From NCBI GenBank assembly GCA_016235555.1, contig JACRKC010000085.1, positions 1 through 64,000 of the forward strand: 64,000 nt of DNA, written 5' to 3'. The notes under the pieces were generated by a model, which made no database searches, was not told the origin of the DNA, and was given only the letters and a program-made list of their open reading frames with translations. Positions 50,316-58,756 of this stretch are shown here, one piece after another. A program made the position numbers and the translations under genes. This DNA comes from Verrucomicrobiota bacterium. Its GTDB lineage: Bacteria; Verrucomicrobiota; Verrucomicrobiia; Opitutales; Opitutaceae. Every line of letters begins with the position of its first letter. Position 1 is the first letter of the stretch.

Positions 50316-51110
50316 TTATTTAGCACCAACTCTATTCTCCTGGCGCAGGTATTCTCCATGAATGACTGAGCGCACGCACAAACATATTGCTAGAACCACT
50401 ATCACTGGCGTAAGCGTAATCCAAGGTGCGTTCCCAAAGAAGCGAAGCCCATCGCTCAAAATAATGCCAAGCGTCGGATGCGGAGGCGACGGCCCGAAGC
50501 CGAAGAGCGCCAAGGCCATATCAAGCGCAAGCAGTTCGGCAATAATTGTGGCGCTCGCTGTAACGACCGGCTTTGCGCATACCGGGATCAAGACATGCCG
50601 AATAACCTTCCCGAAGGAGAATCCCATTGCGAACGAGGCGCGAGTATAAAGAGCGTGCAAGGCGTCTCGTGCTACCGCACGCGCCATACGTGCCGGTGGA
50701 GCCCAGGCCCAAAGCACAATCACGCCAAAGATGACGCCGGTTCCACGGCCAAGAACTGCGCCTAGCCCTACAAGCACCAACAAGAACGGCGTGGCATAGG
50801 TCACCTTAATGGCCCAATCAAAGATTCGTCCTATCGGGCGATTGGCGAGCACTGCCGCACTTACGCCAACTATCAAGCCTATCGCGGTCGCTATCGCCCA
50901 AGCCGGAAGAACAAGCGTAGTTGCTTCGGCTGTGGCGCGCAATACGCGAGAGAAAACGTCTCGGCCAAGATGGTCGGTTCCAGCAAAATAGATCAGCGAA
51001 GGAGCGGATAGCCGGACATCAAGGTTTGGCGCGTCGCTTTTTTCCAACCACCATCCCGCGGTGCAGAGTGCGACTGCCGTGAGCACAAGCATTGTTTTCA
51101 AAAACCTCAT
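50316..51110 (-). CDS. Peptide/nickel-type ABC permease (OppC/DppC-like)
   Basis: A 264-residue inner-membrane permease of the BPD_transp_1 type, with the N-terminal segment, AGTDHLGRDVFSRVL before the membrane domain and an EAA-like loop (ASFAMGFSFGKVIRHVLIP). It is the second permease of an Opp/Dpp/Nik-type importer. It overlaps the upstream permease by four bases (ATGA) and ends the operon. GC content is clearly lower than the chromosome. Confidence 0.88.
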   Translation of the reverse strand: MRFLKTMLVLTAVALCTAGWWLEKSDAPNLDVRLSAPSLIYFAGTDHLGRDVFSRVLRATAEATTLVLPAWAIATAIGLIVGVSAAVLANRPIGRIFDWAIKVTYATPFLLVLVGLGAVLGRGTGVIFGVIVLWAWAPPARMARAVARDALHALYTRASFAMGFSFGKVIRHVLIPVCAKPVVTASATIIAELLALDMALALFGFGPSPPHPTLGIILSDGLRFFGNAPWITLTPVIVVLAICLCVRSVIHGEYLRQENRVGAK

Positions 51111-52036
51111 GCTGCCGTCCCATCTTTGAAATGCGCTGCAACGCGAGGGAGCAGTAGTCGCTCGAAAAGCGCATCCATTGCGAGAAAGCTGACCACGAGC
51201 ACCACAGCGGCCGCTTGGACCACAGGCAGATCGTTATTCACGACCGCCCGCGCCAAGAGACTCCCGATTCCAGGCAGCGAGAACACGACCTCAAATACCG
51301 CAGAGGATACGAAGATTGTGGCGGCGATGTTGGAGAAATGCCCCATCCAGCTTGTCAGGATAACCGGGCGCAAGGCCCGCCAAAACACCATCAATTCCCC
51401 TAACCCCATCGCTCTCGCGGCGACAACGAACGGAGCGGCTCGTGCGCGCTTCGATTCAACCAGGCCAATTTCAGTGAGCGAACAGGTGGGATAGATCGCC
51501 AGCGCCGTGATGATCCCCGCGACAGCACTTGTGCCTCCGTCTACAAAACTTCCGGCTGAGATGTAGATACCGAGGCCGACGATGATGGCGAGAAGCAAGC
51601 TTGGGATGCTGGTCAATACGCGTGTGCCTACTAGCAACAGTGTCTCGAAAGTGCTCCTTCCTATTTGAGCCACGCCGGTCAGAAGTAAGCTCGCCAAAAT
51701 ACTCGCTGCCAAGGCGAAAGCAGCGTTGCGTGCGGTTACGAAAAAACTATTCGCGACTAGGGATGCCGCGTCCTGCCGCGAGTTGATGGATTTTCCAAAA
51801 TCCAGCCGAACCGCCCTTGAAAGATAATCCAGATAGCGTGCAATCATCGGCCGGTCATAGCCCAGCTCGTGTCGCAGCTCGGTGATTGCCTGCACACTTG
51901 CATTTACACCCAGAGCGTTTCTGACCGGATCAGAAGGCAAAACCGAGAAGACGAGAAAGACAATTGTCAGTGCGACCAAAACGACAGTGGCGGCCGTCGC
52001 GATAGAACGAAATCCGAGGTATCGTTGAAAGTTCAT
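51107..52036 (-). CDS. Peptide/nickel-type ABC permease (OppB/DppB-like)
   Basis: A 309-residue permease with the typical N-terminal domain (LPSDPVRNALGVNASVQAITELRHELGYDRPMIARYLDYLSRAV), several TM segments and an EAA loop (AARAMGLGELMVFWRALRPVILT). It pairs with the 50316 product to form the channel. The start at 52036 (MNFQRYLGF) is preferred over an in-frame codon eight residues earlier. Confidence 0.88.
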   Translation of the reverse strand: MNFQRYLGFRSIATAATVVLVALTIVFLVFSVLPSDPVRNALGVNASVQAITELRHELGYDRPMIARYLDYLSRAVRLDFGKSINSRQDAASLVANSFFVTARNAAFALAASILASLLLTGVAQIGRSTFETLLLVGTRVLTSIPSLLLAIIVGLGIYISAGSFVDGGTSAVAGIITALAIYPTCSLTEIGLVESKRARAAPFVVAARAMGLGELMVFWRALRPVILTSWMGHFSNIAATIFVSSAVFEVVFSLPGIGSLLARAVVNNDLPVVQAAAVVLVVSFLAMDALFERLLLPRVAAHFKDGTAA

Positions 52037-52063
52037 CGCACGAGCCTCACGGCACGCCAAATC

Positions 52064-53671
52064 CTATTGGCCGGTCCGCAACTCCGCTAGCAACCAATGA
52101 TTGTTACCAGTAACTTGAAGATTCGAGACGTATCGCTGGCCAACATAGAAATTCGTCACATGATAAAGCCAAGCAGCCGGAGGCCCTGCCGCTGCGATGG
52201 TTTCAATTTTCGCGCACAGCCGATTTATCTGGGCACGGTCATTTGCCTTCGCTAGTTCAACGAACAGAGCCTCCGCGCGATCATCTGAATAGCCAAACAG
52301 ATTAGGATTCGGCTGCGCAGACCGCTTAAACACGTCCATAATCAATTCCGGCGCTGCGTAGATCCAATCGCTGGATGCCATAAAAAGCGGTGGTCGCTCT
52401 TTGGAAAACAGTCGCGATACAAGCGTATTCAGATCGACGAGATCGATTCGGCTCTTGATACCGATCGTCAGCAGATTGCTCTGCACGACCTGCGCGACAT
52501 CGGCGTGGTTTGGTAGACTGCTGACCAGCAGAACAAGCTCTTCGCCACCATAAGAACTCTCCGCCACCTCTTTTTTCGCCGCGGCCAAATCTGTCCGAAG
52601 ATTCACCGGAGGCTCATACCCTTGCATGCCCGGAGGCACCGGCCCACGGGCCGGAATCGCCCCGCCGGCCAAAAGTTTTTTTGCGATCGTGTCTCGATCT
52701 ATCGCGATTGAGATTGCGTGCCGTAGCTTGGGGTCACGCAACTGCTGTGAGTCCATTCCAAGATAATGCACATTAAATGTGGCCGCTTCGAAAGCTACCA
52801 ACTGCCCGCTAAGCTCGGGCCGCAGTTTCCCTTGATCGAGAAAGTCGGAGCGAAACTCGAATGGGAGCTGCATCAAGCTGTAGTTGCCGGCGCGAAATGC
52901 AGCGACCCGCAATTGAGGATTTTTCTCCACACGAAAAACCACTCGCTGCACATTACCGGTGGTTGGGCGCCAGTAGTCGGGATGTCGTTCCAGAGTGATT
53001 TCAGTGGGCGAGGCGGTCGTTAGCCGAAAAGGCCCTGTGCCGACGGCCACCGTGCGACCAAATTGCTCTTTGTTCGCCTCCAAAACCTCGGGCGCCATGA
53101 TGGCTAGGTATGGAGTTGTTATCCGGTAGAGAAACGAAAGGTCAGGCCGAGTCAGCGTAAAAGTAACCTCCCTGTCGCCGGCCGTGGTAATACCGGTGAT
53201 TGTCGGTGCGGCTTTCTTCACATATTCATCGAAGCCTTCAATCAGCCCCTGAAACACAAACGAACCGAAGCCTCGCGCCAATCGCTCATAACTAAAAACA
53301 ACATCACTGGCCTTAACTACACGCGTCTGCTTTTCACCAACAAATACAGGGTTGCGATGAAAGAAGGCATTTTCTCGTAGTCGGAAGCTCCATTTCTTGC
53401 CGCCCTCAGACGTATGCCAAGATTCAGCTAACATAGGTGTGACTTCGTTTTTCTCATTTAGCCCGACGAGTCCTTCGTATATCTGCCACACCACGCGAGA
53501 CGTAATCGGGTCAGACAGCGCCGCCGGATCAAGAGTCTGAATGTCTCCCTCCAGCGGAATGATGACCTCGGCCAGCTTTTCATGACGGGGGCTCGTCGTG
53601 CCGCTACGCCAAATCAGTGCCCCAGCAATGACAGCGCCGGCAACAACGACAGCAATTAGAGTTTTTTTCAT
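52064..53671 (-). CDS. Extracellular solute-binding protein family 5 (peptide-type)
   Basis: A 535-residue periplasmic binding protein, probably anchored by an uncleaved N-terminal segment or exported (MKKTLIAVVVAGAVIAGALIW; no lipobox Cys is seen). It has the SBP_bac_5 pattern: IQTLDPAALSDPITSRVVWQIYEGLVG, WSFRLRENAFFHRN, VGTGPFRL and LRHAISIAIDRDTI. AAAGGAG precedes its ATG. It binds peptides or related ligands and feeds the two permeases. Confidence 0.9.
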   Translation of the reverse strand: MKKTLIAVVVAGAVIAGALIWRSGTTSPRHEKLAEVIIPLEGDIQTLDPAALSDPITSRVVWQIYEGLVGLNEKNEVTPMLAESWHTSEGGKKWSFRLRENAFFHRNPVFVGEKQTRVVKASDVVFSYERLARGFGSFVFQGLIEGFDEYVKKAAPTITGITTAGDREVTFTLTRPDLSFLYRITTPYLAIMAPEVLEANKEQFGRTVAVGTGPFRLTTASPTEITLERHPDYWRPTTGNVQRVVFRVEKNPQLRVAAFRAGNYSLMQLPFEFRSDFLDQGKLRPELSGQLVAFEAATFNVHYLGMDSQQLRDPKLRHAISIAIDRDTIAKKLLAGGAIPARGPVPPGMQGYEPPVNLRTDLAAAKKEVAESSYGGEELVLLVSSLPNHADVAQVVQSNLLTIGIKSRIDLVDLNTLVSRLFSKERPPLFMASSDWIYAAPELIMDVFKRSAQPNPNLFGYSDDRAEALFVELAKANDRAQINRLCAKIETIAAAGPPAAWLYHVTNFYVGQRYVSNLQVTGNNHWLLAELRTGQ

Positions 53672-53690
53672 GTTCGGTTGCTCCTTTCTC

Positions 53691-54827
53691 CTACGCGGCC
53701 TTTATTAGAGTGCCTAGGAACTGCTCCGCGTCGGTTCCGAACAGTTCACGAAAGCGGGGGTGCGCAAGACCGGCCCGATAAAGCGCGAGCGCGTCGAAGT
53801 CGAAATCGGCGATCTTACCCACCGCTCGCTCGTCATAGAGCTTCGCATTTACCAAGTCCTCAGCGGCCAACCACTGTCCTTGGTGTGTGACGCGTGCAGC
53901 CCGCCACAAACCTACGGGAACGGTTGTTGCCTGAACACGGAGCGTAATTCCGTTGCTCAGTTCGCGCCGTGTCACGCGCAGGATGCCGCCCGAGGTGATG
54001 AACCCCTCCTGTTCGAGGTGGCGCTGAAGGTTCCAGCAACTAGATTCGAGTTCGAGTTTAACTTCGACGGCATTCTTGATTTCAATTTGCGCCAACCGCC
54101 GCAGCGCACGAACAAGCCGCTTTGCATAGTTGGAATCTTCCACCCGGAGCGCCGCCGATGTGTATGTCTGCGGTTTATACACTCCAATCGAAAAGTTTCG
54201 CAGACCTAAACCAGCATTCAGCCCCGAAACAATTTCCGGAATCGCATCCAAGTTGGATTCCATTACCGTGAGCGATACCCATACCCGATCCCCCATTGTC
54301 TCCAATACCCAGGGAATGTTCGCCGCCATAGCCGCGAAGGCCCCTTTTCCCCTAATCGAGTCATGCGTCGCCTCCAAGCCGTCAATGCTTACGTCCAGCC
54401 AGTCTGGCTGAATAGAGGTCAGGTTCTCACGATAGTTGTGCAGCAAGGTGCCATTGGTGATTACGCCCAGACGGGTTTTCGCGCTAGCATCAGCCTGCAC
54501 TGAATTCCGGAGGTGGATGGCTTCACAGAACAAACTCACGCTCTCGTCACTTGCGAAGACCTCCTTTCCGGAGACACAGACTGCATCAGGCCGCAAATCC
54601 TTGTAAACCGAACGGAGAAAACGAAGCCAGTCAGCCGACCGCAAACGGCTAAGAGTCTCCTTCGGCTGAAGATAGCAATGAGCACAGCGCAGATTGCAGA
54701 GGCTATTGATGACGATGCTCAACACGGAAAGTCCCGCTATCTTTACAGCAGGGACGAGACCGCCGAGAGAGCCGGCCATGATGTTGATGGCCAGCACTGG
54801 ATGAAACAGATCGAATGTGTTATTCAT
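53691..54827 (-). CDS. Radical SAM enzyme in an Opp-type transporter operon
   Basis: A 378-residue radical SAM protein. The cluster Cys are C44, C48 and C51 in CNLRCAHCY, in the form shared with anSME/SPASM-type and peptide-modifying enzymes. There is no second Cys cluster: the C-terminal region has a single Cys, so no SPASM domain is seen. The N-terminal 40 residues are hydrophobic and Gly-rich (SLGGLVPAVKIAGLS). In the first half AVCVSGKEVFA replaces the usual GGEP motif. It lies four bases after the ABC ATPase. A role modifying a peptide taken up or exported by the neighbouring transporter is inferred. Confidence 0.8.
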   Translation of the reverse strand: MNNTFDLFHPVLAINIMAGSLGGLVPAVKIAGLSVLSIVINSLCNLRCAHCYLQPKETLSRLRSADWLRFLRSVYKDLRPDAVCVSGKEVFASDESVSLFCEAIHLRNSVQADASAKTRLGVITNGTLLHNYRENLTSIQPDWLDVSIDGLEATHDSIRGKGAFAAMAANIPWVLETMGDRVWVSLTVMESNLDAIPEIVSGLNAGLGLRNFSIGVYKPQTYTSAALRVEDSNYAKRLVRALRRLAQIEIKNAVEVKLELESSCWNLQRHLEQEGFITSGGILRVTRRELSNGITLRVQATTVPVGLWRAARVTHQGQWLAAEDLVNAKLYDERAVGKIADFDFDALALYRAGLAHPRFRELFGTDAEQFLGTLIKAA

Positions 54828-54831
54828 GGTG

Positions 54832-55656
54832 TTAAATTGGTTTGGTCTCGGGGTTGCCCATCGGCTGTCCGAGCGCCCGTGAAGCTTCTAGCAGCCGCTG
54901 GCCCTCGATGCTGGAAGGATGATCAAGAAACGCCGCGCTCTCCCGTATTTCAACCACCCGCCCTTCAGCGAGAACACACACCCAATTGAAGCGCGGGAGC
55001 AGGCGTGCATCATGCGTTATGAAAATCAGCGTGGCTCCGTGTTCCTTTTGAAGATCGAATATCAAATCTAGGACTTGCGCTGCTGAAACGCTATCGAGAT
55101 TCGACACCGCCTCGTCAGCGAGGAGCAGATGCAGCGGGCCGGGCGCCGCGAGTGCCATCGCGATGACTACACGTTGGCACATGCCACCGGAGAGTTCAAA
55201 GCTGCGGGCCTTGGAAATTCTCGAGTAGTCGGTCAACCCGACTCGTTCCAACGTTCTCCTGGCCTCGCGTGCCGCCGTTGCGGCACTCATCTGCCTACGG
55301 AATCGGAACGCTTGCTCAACCTGTTTTCCGATTGGCACCCCCGGTATGAGCGATCCAGGTGCGTCTTGAAACACCACGCCCACGCTTTTCCGACGATATT
55401 CTCTGACTTCTCTGCTACCCGATCGGCTCAGGGCAAAATTTCCGGGCAAGCTCACGTCACCTGCCCACCGCGCACTTTCTGGCAGAAGCCCAAGCACCGC
55501 CATAGCCAGAGTGCTCTTGCCAGCACCAGAGCCGCCGACCACGCACACGGTCGAGCTAGGCTCAAGGACTACGCTTATGTTACTGAGAGCCCGAAGGCGC
55601 GCGTCGCCCGAGCCATATTCGACGGTCAAATCTCGAATCTCTACCGAATCACTCAT
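54832..55656 (-). CDS. Opp/Dpp-type ABC ATP-binding protein
   Basis: A 274-residue ATPase. Walker A is GGSGAGKS at 41-48, the signature LSGGM at 155-159 and Walker B HLLLADEAVSNLD at about 177. The sequence around the Q-loop (GVVFQDAPGSLIPGVPIG) is of the OppD/DppD type. Only one ATPase is present in the operon, whereas typical Opp systems have two; it may act as a homodimer, or its partner lies elsewhere. It begins one base before the stop of the upstream gene. Confidence 0.88.
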   Translation of the reverse strand: MSDSVEIRDLTVEYGSGDARLRALSNISVVLEPSSTVCVVGGSGAGKSTLAMAVLGLLPESARWAGDVSLPGNFALSRSGSREVREYRRKSVGVVFQDAPGSLIPGVPIGKQVEQAFRFRRQMSAATAAREARRTLERVGLTDYSRISKARSFELSGGMCQRVVIAMALAAPGPLHLLLADEAVSNLDSVSAAQVLDLIFDLQKEHGATLIFITHDARLLPRFNWVCVLAEGRVVEIRESAAFLDHPSSIEGQRLLEASRALGQPMGNPETKPI

Positions 55657-56852
55657 TACTTCTTCTCTTTCTTCTTCCGCGTTTTTCGTCCCGTGCGAAC
55701 ATGCGCACGTCGTTCATGATTGTTTTCGCCCAAACTGGTTGCCGCTTCGTCCCACGGTGTCCGCCATTTTCCAATCAGCCCGTCCCAGCGGATGCCGGTG
55801 ATTCCAAACCTCTCAAACTCGCTATCCAACTCCTCGTCATCGAGCGGAGTGCAAAACGTGGCAGCTCGTGAGCTTTCAAGCTTCATGAAAAGCTTAGGGT
55901 GACGGATCATTCGCCAGCCCCGTTTGGTTCCATTCGAATGTAAGTTTATCGCAAGATAAAGGGCCTCCGGGAGCGTTCTTTCGCTACTAATCGGAACTAT
56001 GCCCACCTTGGTTTTTTTATCCTCAGGAACCGGGCTACCATTCTCCGAATTCAAAATCTTCTGTTCGAGTTCCCGTTTGTCGTTTTCTGCATCCCGCTTC
56101 CCGGCGTCATTCTCGTTTCGACACCAAGTTCCGAGCACAACGTATGTCCTTATTTTGGGCGCCAAACTCCTCCAAGAATTCCCGAATGCAGGCTCCCTTA
56201 GTTCCTCAGCCATCGCATTTGTTCTCTTCTGGCTCTGCGGGCTGCTGCCAATATCCCAAAAAAGGAAGAGAATAACGCGCCCTTCTGTTTCCTTTTGCAA
56301 CGCACCCAAGTCATCTCCGTAAGTGCGTTGTGACAGCAAGCACGCCGTTGCTAGCAGGAGTTGAGCGGCGTCTAACCGCCGCGTGGAATCTTCCGGGCGC
56401 TGTGTGTAAATACTCAACAGTTCCCCGCGAGCAGCGTTGCAAGCGGTGCGAACGATTTGCTCAACTGAGCGACCGCCCGTGAATGCAGGGTCTATTAACC
56501 TTAAAAACTCCGCGATCTTGTCTTCGACAACAGCCACGTCTTGAAATTGGAATACACCTAAACCGTCGAGGGCGTCAGCGAGCGCACGTGCGATGGCTAG
56601 GGTGCGTGGCTGATATGCTCGGGCAGCGTGCTTCACGCGCCATTTCTCAACCAAGGCAGGTGTCACAACCGGTTGCTCGAGCGGAAATCGGCTGTTGATG
56701 GCCTTGGCAATGGTGATGCTCGTGGGCCGAGTAGGCGAATTCTTCAGCAGTTCGCCGAAATACTCATTCCAAGAGGGTTGACCGGGCATGGCTACGCCTG
56801 CGCTGGATTGCGCCGATGCAGTTGCGCCTTTGTTCCGTGTGTTTCGCGCCAT
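55656..56852 (-). CDS. Unrecognised HTH-like protein heading the radical SAM/ABC operon
   Basis: A 398-residue protein. The N-terminal 100 residues include a possible helix-turn-helix (ITIAKAINSRFPLEQPVVTPALVEKWRVKHAARAYQPRTLAIARAL). The middle has a Cys-containing helical part and the C-terminus is strongly basic (RTGRKTRKKKEKK). I recognise no family. It is the first gene of the operon and may regulate it. Start at 56852 (MARNTRNKGA); an extra upstream frame has no ATG. Direct repeats GCGCAAAT/C lie just upstream. Confidence 0.65.
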   Translation of the reverse strand: MARNTRNKGATASAQSSAGVAMPGQPSWNEYFGELLKNSPTRPTSITIAKAINSRFPLEQPVVTPALVEKWRVKHAARAYQPRTLAIARALADALDGLGVFQFQDVAVVEDKIAEFLRLIDPAFTGGRSVEQIVRTACNAARGELLSIYTQRPEDSTRRLDAAQLLLATACLLSQRTYGDDLGALQKETEGRVILFLFWDIGSSPQSQKRTNAMAEELREPAFGNSWRSLAPKIRTYVVLGTWCRNENDAGKRDAENDKRELEQKILNSENGSPVPEDKKTKVGIVPISSERTLPEALYLAINLHSNGTKRGWRMIRHPKLFMKLESSRAATFCTPLDDEELDSEFERFGITGIRWDGLIGKWRTPWDEAATSLGENNHERRAHVRTGRKTRKKKEKK

Positions 56853-56882
56853 GTTCACGAATGTGCGGAAATAATCAGGTAA

Positions 56883-56945
56883 GCGCAAACTTTCTTCTCA
56901 ATGGGCTAAGGTCGCAGATGGTCGCGCAAATAGAATTGCGCAAAT
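56883..56945. promoter_or_regulatory. GCGCAAA(T/C) repeats upstream of the radical SAM operon
   Basis: GCGCAAAC at 56883-56890 and GCGCAAAT at 56924-56931 and 56938-56945 (the last two with a 14-base period). They precede the operon start at 56852 and could be sites for its HTH-like first product. Confidence 0.4.
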
Positions 56946-57006
56946 GAGCAAGTGAACTTGGCCATTATCGGAAAAGAGTTGACAAAACGTTTCACCACGC
57001 AGAAAA

Positions 57007-57033
57007 ACGCGCCCGAAATTACTTCGGGCGCGT
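57007..57033 (-). terminator. Rho-independent terminator or attenuator facing the radical SAM operon
   Basis: ACGCGCCCGAAATTACTTCG-GGCGCGT: on the minus strand the stem CGCGCCCGAA / TTCGGGCGCG is followed by TTTTT. No minus-strand gene lies to its right in the window. It therefore ends either a small leader/antisense RNA or serves as an attenuator upstream of the operon at 56852. Confidence 0.55.
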
Positions 57034-57085
57034 TGCCCAGCGGCGAACCACCGCCCTGGGCAGGGCGAGACGAAGGGTGACTCTG

Positions 57086-57343
57086 ATGAATACCCACCCC
57101 CATCCCACCGCACCGAATCCTAGCACGGAATTCGGGTGCCGCCGCACAGGCCCACACGGATCACGGTCTGTCAATTTCTGCTCCAGTGATCCCCTTTCAG
57201 CCTCGGCGGAACTAGCCGCTGACTACGGCTGGGCGGATGAGCGTTGGTGCTGTGGCCCAATCGGCACGCGCTGCGAGCGGTGCTCACAATTGATGATTTT
57301 CGCCCCCGTGGAACTCGGGCTGCCAACGTGCCGCTGCCAATAA
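57086..57343 (+). CDS. Small Cys-rich protein (zinc-ribbon-like)
   Basis: An 85-residue protein with paired cysteines in its C-terminal half: RWCCGPIGTRCERCSQLMIF and PTCRCQ. Such spacing would fit a structural zinc site. Function is unknown. It starts the long co-directional gene set. The start is ATG 57086 or a GTG three codons earlier. Confidence 0.55.
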   Translation: MNTHPHPTAPNPSTEFGCRRTGPHGSRSVNFCSSDPLSASAELAADYGWADERWCCGPIGTRCERCSQLMIFAPVELGLPTCRCQ

Positions 57344-57387
57344 ATTCAGCTTCCCCCAACCAAAACCAACCAAACGGAAATCAAACC

Positions 57388-57768
57388 ATGAACCAAATCG
57401 ACGGAACCATAATTAAGATCAACCCGCCGACGCGTGAGTATGATGCTCGTGCGCTCGTTCGTTGCCCCGCCCTGATGTCGCCGCAAAACCCCGCCGGGAT
57501 TGCGGCATTCTATGGCCCCGCGTGGCGTAGCAACAGCAGCACGCCACACGTCGGCCAACGTGTCGTGCTGAGCCGCATGGTCGAAATCAGCCGCCCCAGC
57601 GACCCACAGCGTCGTTGGAAGGCACTCGACGCAATTCCGAAGCCAGCGGCTGTCGGCCCGCGCTCGACCAACAAGCGGCCCGCGCCTGTGCGCCTCGATA
57701 CCTGGTTCACCCGGCTCCTGAGCGTTTTCGGCATCGGCAATCGCGTGCCCGCTTCGCCCCGGAGCTAA
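57388..57768 (+). CDS. Hypothetical protein, 126 aa
   Basis: A soluble small protein (MNQIDGTIIKINPPTREYDAR) with an OB-fold-like beginning, a basic tail and no recognisable family. The leader (CCAACCAAACGGAAATCAAA then CC) is A/C-rich with no Shine-Dalgarno, as for several other genes of this region. Codon use supports coding. Confidence 0.6.
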   Translation: MNQIDGTIIKINPPTREYDARALVRCPALMSPQNPAGIAAFYGPAWRSNSSTPHVGQRVVLSRMVEISRPSDPQRRWKALDAIPKPAAVGPRSTNKRPAPVRLDTWFTRLLSVFGIGNRVPASPRS

Positions 57769-57847
57769 CTCTTGCTGGCGGCTGGCGGTAAACCCGCCCC
57801 CGCCAGTTCCTCACACCAACAAGCCGCCAATTACCGACCTCTTTACT

Positions 57848-58729
57848 ATGAACATCAACATCACCTCCCGCGCTCGCGGCCACGGCCGCATGAGCTTGCT
57901 GACCGTCATGATGCACGTCGTGTTCGCGATTGCGCTCTCGCTTTCGTCGGGCTGCGCGCTGTTCCACGGCCCCACCCCGGCAACCGAGGTGCCGCAATTC
58001 GCTCGCACCGAGCCGCCGCCGATCCAGCGCGTTGATATGAATCGCACCGCACGCGATGTCGGCGTTGACGACCGCACATCGTTCAGCCTCGACGACGCGA
58101 TCGCGAAGGCACGTCTGGTCGTTGACAAGGGCAGCCCGGCGGATTTCCGCGTCGTCGCCAAGCTGCTTGCGCCTTTCGATCAAGCCTCAAGACCCTGGCA
58201 CGCCGAAGATCAGGCAAGGGTCGCCCGCTACCAGATTCTGGTCGGCTTGGCCGCGAACGACGAGGCGTGCATCACCGCCGGTGCCGGCAATCTCGCGGCT
58301 GCCCGTGCCGGTGTTCACGGCGTCATATATGAACACGAGGCTACGTTGCTTTTTGCAGCTCATGCACGGTTGGGCTGGCCGCGGCCCAATATCGCACCCA
58401 CGCGGTTGTCGAATGCGATGCTGCTTTTCGCACCTTCGAGCAATACGCGCCGGTTCGTCGAGGATTTGCGCCTCGCTCAGGTGCGCGGCGGCAATAACGC
58501 CGATCTCTCGGCGATTGAGCGCAATGTCCAAGAGGCCGTTTTCGACGAACTCGCCGCATGGGTCAAGGGGCAGCCGACCAAAGAAGCGCTCGCCGATCTG
58601 CTCCAAACGGCAGCGATGACCGAATATCGGGGCGTGCGTGTTGTTCTCCCGACGACAAGCAGCGATCCGGACATTTTTTCTGCCCGCCTGCTTGTGGCAG
58701 TCGTGCGCGAACTTGGCGCGGATATTTAA
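57848..58729 (+). CDS. Lipoprotein of unknown function, 293 aa
   Basis: N-terminal signal with the lipobox SLSSGC (Cys36), so it is exported and lipid-anchored. The mature part is helical: SFSLDDAIAKARLVVDKGSPADF, then RVARYQILVGLAA and AARAGVHGVIYEHEATLLFAAHARL, with no family I can name. Tight run with the following genes suggests a component of the same envelope apparatus. The start at 57848 may be preceded by more sequence; signal length is on the long side. Confidence 0.7.
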   Translation: MNINITSRARGHGRMSLLTVMMHVVFAIALSLSSGCALFHGPTPATEVPQFARTEPPPIQRVDMNRTARDVGVDDRTSFSLDDAIAKARLVVDKGSPADFRVVAKLLAPFDQASRPWHAEDQARVARYQILVGLAANDEACITAGAGNLAAARAGVHGVIYEHEATLLFAAHARLGWPRPNIAPTRLSNAMLLFAPSSNTRRFVEDLRLAQVRGGNNADLSAIERNVQEAVFDELAAWVKGQPTKEALADLLQTAAMTEYRGVRVVLPTTSSDPDIFSARLLVAVVRELGADI

Positions 58730-58756
58730 CCTCAACCTCACCACCAAACTACACCC

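Noticed and set aside
56979-56984. TTGACA on the plus strand as -35 for the 57086 gene
   Set aside because: Seventeen bases further only GAAAAA is found, not a -10-like hexamer, and the terminator stem intervenes.
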